A stretch of DNA of 64,000 nucleotides from Halonotius sp046719765 (GTDB lineage: Archaea; Halobacteriota; Halobacteria; Halobacteriales; Haloferacaceae): the NCBI RefSeq assembly GCF_046719765.1, contig NZ_JABEBY010000005.1, forward strand, positions 117,551 through 181,550, given 5' to 3'. Positions 59,653 to 64,000 of the stretch are shown piece by piece (position 1 is the first letter of the stretch; each line of letters starts with the position of its first letter). The translations under genes and the position numbers were made by a program. The notes beneath the pieces are model-generated. The model was not told where the DNA came from. It did not search any database and was given only the letters and a program-made list of their open reading frames with translations.

Positions 59653-61266
59653 TCACAACACGGCCGCCGCGATCGCCGGTGTGAGAAACGCTTCGATGAG
59701 CGCGGCGACGACAAGGACGACCGCCAGCCCGAGCAATACCCGGTAGGCCAACCGAAGCGTGTCGACAAGGGTAGTGACCGTCGCCCCGCCGGTGAGAACG
59801 CCGAGGACGACAGCCGCGATATGAAAGCCAAGCCCGCCGGCGACGAAGATGGCCGGCAACTCGATGATGCCGTGAGGGGCCACCAAGGCGAGAAACGCCA
59901 TCGAGTCGGTGACCCCATAGAGCGCGCCGATCAGCCCGCCGTTGAGTAGCATGTCGACACCGGTGGGGACGCCGAGCGCCAACCCGCCGAAGGTCGCTGT
60001 CGCCGACACGAGCCAGTTGTTGGCTGCCAGCATGACGAACGTGTCGATAGGGACGGAACCGAACACCAGCCCTGGCTCCGCGGGCGTTGGGATCTCCGCG
60101 CCGAAGCCGGCGGTCACCTGATAGCTGACGATCGCCGCGGCGGTGAAGACAGCTGTCGCAAACAGCACCGACAGCGGCGCGCGGCGGAGAAAGCCGCCGA
60201 GGGCGACCAGCCCATCGCGGAACGCGGCGACAAACCGGGCGCGGTGAGGGCGGCGATCCGCAGCGGCGGTCGAAGAGCGGCTACCGGCCGCCGATCCATC
60301 GGTGACGATCGGAAACGATCGGTCGGCGTAGAGCCCGAACTTGAAGATGTCAAGAAACGGCAACAACAGCAGCGGCCCGACGATGCCGGACAGCTGTGAG
60401 ACACCGAACAGCGAGAACAGCGAGCCGAGGATCGAGAGCACCGCAAAGACCGTGAGGGCGACGAGGACGTAGCCGACGATCAGCCACGGGCGGGCAACCG
60501 GCAGGCGCGCGCTGCGACGCACACCGCCGGCGAGCCCGACATCGTCGGCGACGATCGACTGGCCGGCAAACGCCAACAACAACGAGCTGACGACGATCAG
60601 CCCGACGCCGAGCACCACCCCGACCGCGGTGGCGACGAGACCCGCAGCCGGCGACAACGCGAACAGCCCCACGCCGATCACGATGGGAACGAACCCGAGG
60701 ATGGTAAGCATCGTCTGAAGGATCGACAGCCCGATAAACGAGGGCCAATCGTCGGCGAGTCCGCCGAGGGCCGCCCGAACCCCGTCGTCGCCGACGAGCG
60801 CGCCGTAGATGCCGTGGAGGACAGCGGCATTCGAGAGGCCGCCGGCGACGACGCCGACCAACAGCGCGACGATGACACCGCCGCCCAGCAACGCGACAAT
60901 ACCCGGCGAGAACACGTTGCCGACGGCGGCTTCAAGCTCCGACGGGATCGGTGGCGGTGTCGTTTCCAACGCCGCAGGGTCGAGATCGGTCGATTGGAGG
61001 AACGCTTCGAGTTCGGTCACCAGCGTTTCGAGCCGGCCGTCGCTCACGAGCAGCGCGAGGGCAGCACCGATCGCCACCACCAGCGGAACGCGAACGGTCG
61101 CGGTCAACCCGATCCCGACAAGATACACCGGGAGCACGTCCGCCGGGCGGTCGACCAGGAGCCGAAGGCCGGTTTGGAGGGCAGATCCAACGGTCACGGC
61201 CGCGGCTACGTGTCCGAGGATCCTAATATCTCCGAATCGTCGGACGGGATCAGCCGGCGACAGCAC
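59653..61266 (-). CDS. SpoIIM-type (stage II sporulation M) membrane protein with extra N-terminal domain
   Basis: A 537-residue integral membrane protein. The last 200 residues carry the SpoIIM/DUF95 core: FVMLAANNWLVSATATFGGLALG, GGLIGALYG and the hallmark VAPHGIIELPAIFVAGGLGF. The first half is a separate membrane domain with repeated glycine-rich segments and RPWLIVGYVLVALTVF. Archaea do not sporulate, so the fold serves another membrane role. The start is uncertain: GTG 61266 is the last in-frame start before the membrane sequence. Divergent from uvrB. Confidence 0.8.
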   Translation of the reverse strand: MLSPADPVRRFGDIRILGHVAAAVTVGSALQTGLRLLVDRPADVLPVYLVGIGLTATVRVPLVVAIGAALALLVSDGRLETLVTELEAFLQSTDLDPAALETTPPPIPSELEAAVGNVFSPGIVALLGGGVIVALLVGVVAGGLSNAAVLHGIYGALVGDDGVRAALGGLADDWPSFIGLSILQTMLTILGFVPIVIGVGLFALSPAAGLVATAVGVVLGVGLIVVSSLLLAFAGQSIVADDVGLAGGVRRSARLPVARPWLIVGYVLVALTVFAVLSILGSLFSLFGVSQLSGIVGPLLLLPFLDIFKFGLYADRSFPIVTDGSAAGSRSSTAAADRRPHRARFVAAFRDGLVALGGFLRRAPLSVLFATAVFTAAAIVSYQVTAGFGAEIPTPAEPGLVFGSVPIDTFVMLAANNWLVSATATFGGLALGVPTGVDMLLNGGLIGALYGVTDSMAFLALVAPHGIIELPAIFVAGGLGFHIAAVVLGVLTGGATVTTLVDTLRLAYRVLLGLAVVLVVAALIEAFLTPAIAAAVL

Positions 61267-61399
61267 GAGGGGAGATCGGTCGAAAGGGGGCCGATACCGG
61301 CAAAATTTCCAGTCGAAACGAAGGGGGTTCGGTGACCCGGAGATCGCCGACCGATCGCCCACCACGGTCGTCAAGTGCGTTCACCACCAATGATCGCCA

Positions 61400-63460
61400 A
61401 TGAGTGACGCGGAGTCCGGCCCGCTTCAGCCCGATCGTCCCGGCGAAGACCGGCCGTTTACTGTCGAGGCACCGTTCGAGCCAGCGGGCGATCAACCCGA
61501 CGCCATCGCGCAGTTGGTCGACGGCTACGAAGCCGGCATGGACGAACAGACGCTGCTCGGCGTCACCGGCTCCGGGAAGACGAACACCGTCTCGTGGGTC
61601 GTCGAACAGTTGGCGACGCCGACACTCGTCTTGGCGCACAACAAGACACTCGCGGCCCAACTCTACGAGGAGTTTCGGGAGCTGTTCCCCGACAACGCCG
61701 TCGAGTACTTCGTTTCCTATTACGACTACTACCAGCCCGAAGCCTACGTCGAGCAGACCGACACCTACATCGACAAGGATATGTCGATCAACGAGGAGAT
61801 CGAGCGGCTGCGACACTCCGCGACGCGATCACTACTCACGCGGGATGACGTGATCGTCGTCGCCAGCGTCTCGGCGATCTACGGGCTGGGTGATCCGAAC
61901 AACTACCGGGAGATGGCCCTCGAACTCTCCGCTGGCCAGCGGATCGACCGCGACTACCTGCTGGGCCAGTTGGTCGATCTCAACTACGAGCGCAACGACA
62001 TCGACTTCCAGCAGGGGAGCTTTCGAGTACGGGGCGACACCGTCGAGATCTACCCGATGTACGGCCGGTATGCCGTCCGCGCCGAGTTCTGGGGCGACGA
62101 GATCGACCGCCTGCTGAAGATCGACCCGCTCAACGGCGAGGTCCAATCGACCGAGCCGGCGGCCCTCATCCACCCCGCCGAACACTACTCGATCCCCGAA
62201 GGCACCCTTGAGCAGGCGATCGAGGAGATCGAGGCGCTGATGGAAGATCGAGTTCGGTACTTCGAACGCGAGGGCGACCTCGTCGCCGCCCAGCGGATCG
62301 AGGAGCGCACCACCTTCGACATCGAGATGCTGCAGGAGACGGGCTACTGCTCAGGTATCGAAAACTACTCGGTCCACATGTCGGATCGGGAATCCGGCGA
62401 GGCCCCCTACACCTTGCTCGATTACTTCCCCGATGATTTCCTGTGTGTTGTCGACGAGTCACACGTCACCTTACCCCAAATTAAGGGCCAGTACGAGGGT
62501 GACAAATCCCGCAAGGACTCGCTGGTGGAAAACGGGTTCCGGCTGCCGACGGCCTACGACAACCGCCCGCTGACCTTCGAGGAGTTCGAGGAGAAGACCG
62601 AGCGACTGCTCTACGTGAGTGCGACGCCCGGCGACTACGAGCTGGAACACTCCGGGCAGGTCGTCGAACAGATCGTTCGACCCACGTATCTCGTCGATCC
62701 CGCCGTCGAAACCGCCCCCGCCACGGGGCAGATCGACGACCTGACCGACCGCATCGACGACCGGATCGACCGCGATGAACGAACGCTGGTGACGACGCTC
62801 ACCAAGCGGATGGCCGAAGACCTGACCGAGTATCTTGAGGAAGGCGGCGTCGATGTCGCCTACATGCACGACGAGACTGACACACTGGAACGCCACGAGT
62901 TGATCCGGAGCCTTCGGCTCGGCGAGATCGACGTGCTCGTCGGGATCAACCTCCTCCGGGAGGGACTGGATATTCCGGAGGTCTCGCTGGTGGCGATTCT
63001 CGACGCCGATCAGGAGGGGTTCCTCCGCTCGGAAACGACACTCGTCCAGACGATGGGCCGGGCCGCACGCAACGTCAACGGCGAGGTCGTCCTCTACGCC
63101 GACGAGACGACCGACGCGATGGAGTCAGCCATCGAGGAGACCCAGCGTCGCCGCCGCATCCAGCGGGAGTTCAACGAGGAACACGGCCACGAGCCGACAA
63201 CGATTGACAAAGCCATCGGCGAGACGAATCTGCCGGGGTCGAAAACCGACACCGGTGGCGTCGCGGGCGAGGCACCGACAACCGACGACGAGGCCGCCCG
63301 GCAGATCGAGGGGTTGGAAGACCGCATGCAGGAGGCCGCCAACAACCTCGAATTCGAACTCGCTGCCGACATCCGCGACCGGATTCGGGAGCTACGACAA
63401 GAATTCGATCTCGACGGCGGTGACGACGGCGTTGCACCCGAAACGGAGCCCGAATTTTGA
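61400..63460 (+). CDS. uvrB: Excinuclease ABC subunit B
   Basis: A 686-residue helicase-like damage-loading subunit of nucleotide excision repair, which hands lesions from UvrA to UvrC. Walker A GVTGSGKTNTVS, beta-hairpin YYDYYQPEAYV used to probe the helix, motif II CVVDESHVTLPQ, and motif VI-like QTMGRAARNVNGEV are present. The UvrC-binding coiled-coil (IEGLEDRMQEAANNLEFELAADIRD) lies at the C-terminus. Bacterial-type UvrABC in haloarchaea is an ancient acquisition. ATG at 61400. Confidence 0.97.
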   Translation: MSDAESGPLQPDRPGEDRPFTVEAPFEPAGDQPDAIAQLVDGYEAGMDEQTLLGVTGSGKTNTVSWVVEQLATPTLVLAHNKTLAAQLYEEFRELFPDNAVEYFVSYYDYYQPEAYVEQTDTYIDKDMSINEEIERLRHSATRSLLTRDDVIVVASVSAIYGLGDPNNYREMALELSAGQRIDRDYLLGQLVDLNYERNDIDFQQGSFRVRGDTVEIYPMYGRYAVRAEFWGDEIDRLLKIDPLNGEVQSTEPAALIHPAEHYSIPEGTLEQAIEEIEALMEDRVRYFEREGDLVAAQRIEERTTFDIEMLQETGYCSGIENYSVHMSDRESGEAPYTLLDYFPDDFLCVVDESHVTLPQIKGQYEGDKSRKDSLVENGFRLPTAYDNRPLTFEEFEEKTERLLYVSATPGDYELEHSGQVVEQIVRPTYLVDPAVETAPATGQIDDLTDRIDDRIDRDERTLVTTLTKRMAEDLTEYLEEGGVDVAYMHDETDTLERHELIRSLRLGEIDVLVGINLLREGLDIPEVSLVAILDADQEGFLRSETTLVQTMGRAARNVNGEVVLYADETTDAMESAIEETQRRRRIQREFNEEHGHEPTTIDKAIGETNLPGSKTDTGGVAGEAPTTDDEAARQIEGLEDRMQEAANNLEFELAADIRDRIRELRQEFDLDGGDDGVAPETEPEF

Positions 63461-63622
63461 CCCCGAGTATAGTACAGGGCGGTCTTATTTGCTATTCAGA
63501 TTTGTACGTTAGTCCGAAAAATCTGCAGTCGATATTATCTGTCAGTGCCACCGGTTACGTTGCGATCCTATTTTAATATGCAAAGCTGAGGTATTAAGTC
63601 GGTTCCTCGTAATGCCGTAGAT

Positions 63623-63928
63623 ATGGAAGCTGGTATCCTCGGAACTGTAGACGGTCAATTTGACGAACTTGAGTCCTCCCAATCAACTATAACTCAGGAT
63701 GATACGGAACTGCAACGGTGTATAGAAGTTAGGCGATCTCTGTCATTACCGAATGGAGTTGTTGCATATGAAGGGCGGGCTGCGATGGAACGATTGAATG
63801 AGCAAGAAGAAGTTCAGATTGACGAGGGAGAAATCACCGTTTATGAACGTCCGCAAAGAGTCACATCGTACACTCCATTTCTTGTGGTCCCTGGGGAAGC
63901 AATAATTGTCGGAAACAGCTCAGTGTAG
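63623..63928 (+). CDS. AT-rich hypothetical protein
   Basis: A 101-residue frame, MEAGILGTVDGQFDELESSQ to VPGEAIIVGNSSV. Codon use is visibly more AT-rich than the rest of the window and the flanking 160 bases (63461-63622) are AT-rich and otherwise empty. No domain is recognised. It is probably recently acquired or a fragment. Confidence 0.5.
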   Translation: MEAGILGTVDGQFDELESSQSTITQDDTELQRCIEVRRSLSLPNGVVAYEGRAAMERLNEQEEVQIDEGEITVYERPQRVTSYTPFLVVPGEAIIVGNSSV

Positions 63929-63945
63929 GTTCAGATGTGGTCTGA

Positions 63946-64000
63946 CTAGTTCCTCGGCTCAACTGGATACAGCTGCTGTAGCTTGATACGAGCGTCACCG
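63946..64000 (-). CDS. C-terminal end of a gene running past the right edge (uncertain)
   Basis: On the minus strand an open frame enters from the edge and reads GDARIKLQQLYPVEPRN before TAG at 63946-63948. Only 17 residues are visible. The product cannot be named. Confidence 0.3.
   Translation of the reverse strand, partial: GDARIKLQQLYPVEPRN

Noticed and set aside
1..64000. CRISPR arrays, rRNA genes and full insertion sequences
   Set aside because: No regularly spaced repeats, rRNA segments or transposase genes were seen on either strand.

Overview
The window is chromosomal DNA from a halophilic archaeon of the class Halobacteria. Genes are GC-rich, encoded proteins are strongly acidic with Asp/Glu-rich linkers, and several starts look leaderless with a TATA-like box about 27 bases upstream. 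The gene set is haloarchaeal or archaeal: DNA polymerase D large subunit with an intein, CheF taxis adaptors, archaeal DnaG, Pus10/TrmY, the haloarchaeal 2Fe-2S ferredoxin, Hef, SecDF and a Brp/Blh carotene dioxygenase. I cannot fix the genus.

Layout. 1-9.7 kb: intein-containing polD large subunit (open at the left edge), a PPC-domain protein, an enolase-superfamily protein, a TauE/SafE permease, a haloarchaeal conserved protein and a NifU-domain protein. 10.2-19.2 kb: a dispersed repeat, then a taxis cluster (RecA-like ATPase, cheW, cheB-cheA-cheR, HEAT-repeat protein, two cheF). 19.3-26 kb: ferredoxin, HMG-CoA synthase, TatD-like hydrolase, HIT protein and a patch of toxin-antitoxin-like genes (DUF5615/DUF433, two paralogous AbrB-PIN pairs, an orphan VapB whose toxin frame stops after 8 codons). 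26-33.6 kb: methionine aminopeptidase, isocitrate dehydrogenase, an isoprenoid-carrier group (UppS, a degenerate UppS paralogue, DUF92 kinase-like protein), a GNAT enzyme and DnaG. 33.8-39.9 kb: DUF3311 plus sodium:solute symporter, an unknown protein, a zinc-finger/RecA-like protein, photolyase and two membrane proteins.

39.95-41.1 kb is the most unusual stretch. A winged-helix gene and a PemK/MazF-like gene lie between imperfect copies of the 3' end of an adjacent tRNA-Pro(CGG). Each of the two extra copies is extended by a hairpin whose single arm difference is compensated in the other arm.

41.1-64 kb: TrmY, a globin-coupled transducer (HemAT), an ABC-2 exporter pair, Pus10 and RNase HII, SecD/SecF, SerB, Brp/Blh, an inverted copy of the 10-kb repeat, Hef, a mini zinc protein, an SSSCA1-type protein, malate dehydrogenase, a methyltransferase, a SpoIIM-type membrane protein, UvrB and an AT-rich right edge.

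Functional links: the che genes and HemAT form parts of one sensory-motor pathway; Pus10 and TrmY act in succession on tRNA position 54; UppS, the UppS-like protein and DUF92 may share polyprenyl-phosphate carrier metabolism; Hef, UvrB, photolyase, PolD and DnaG serve replication and repair; Brp/Blh implies retinal supply to a rhodopsin encoded elsewhere.
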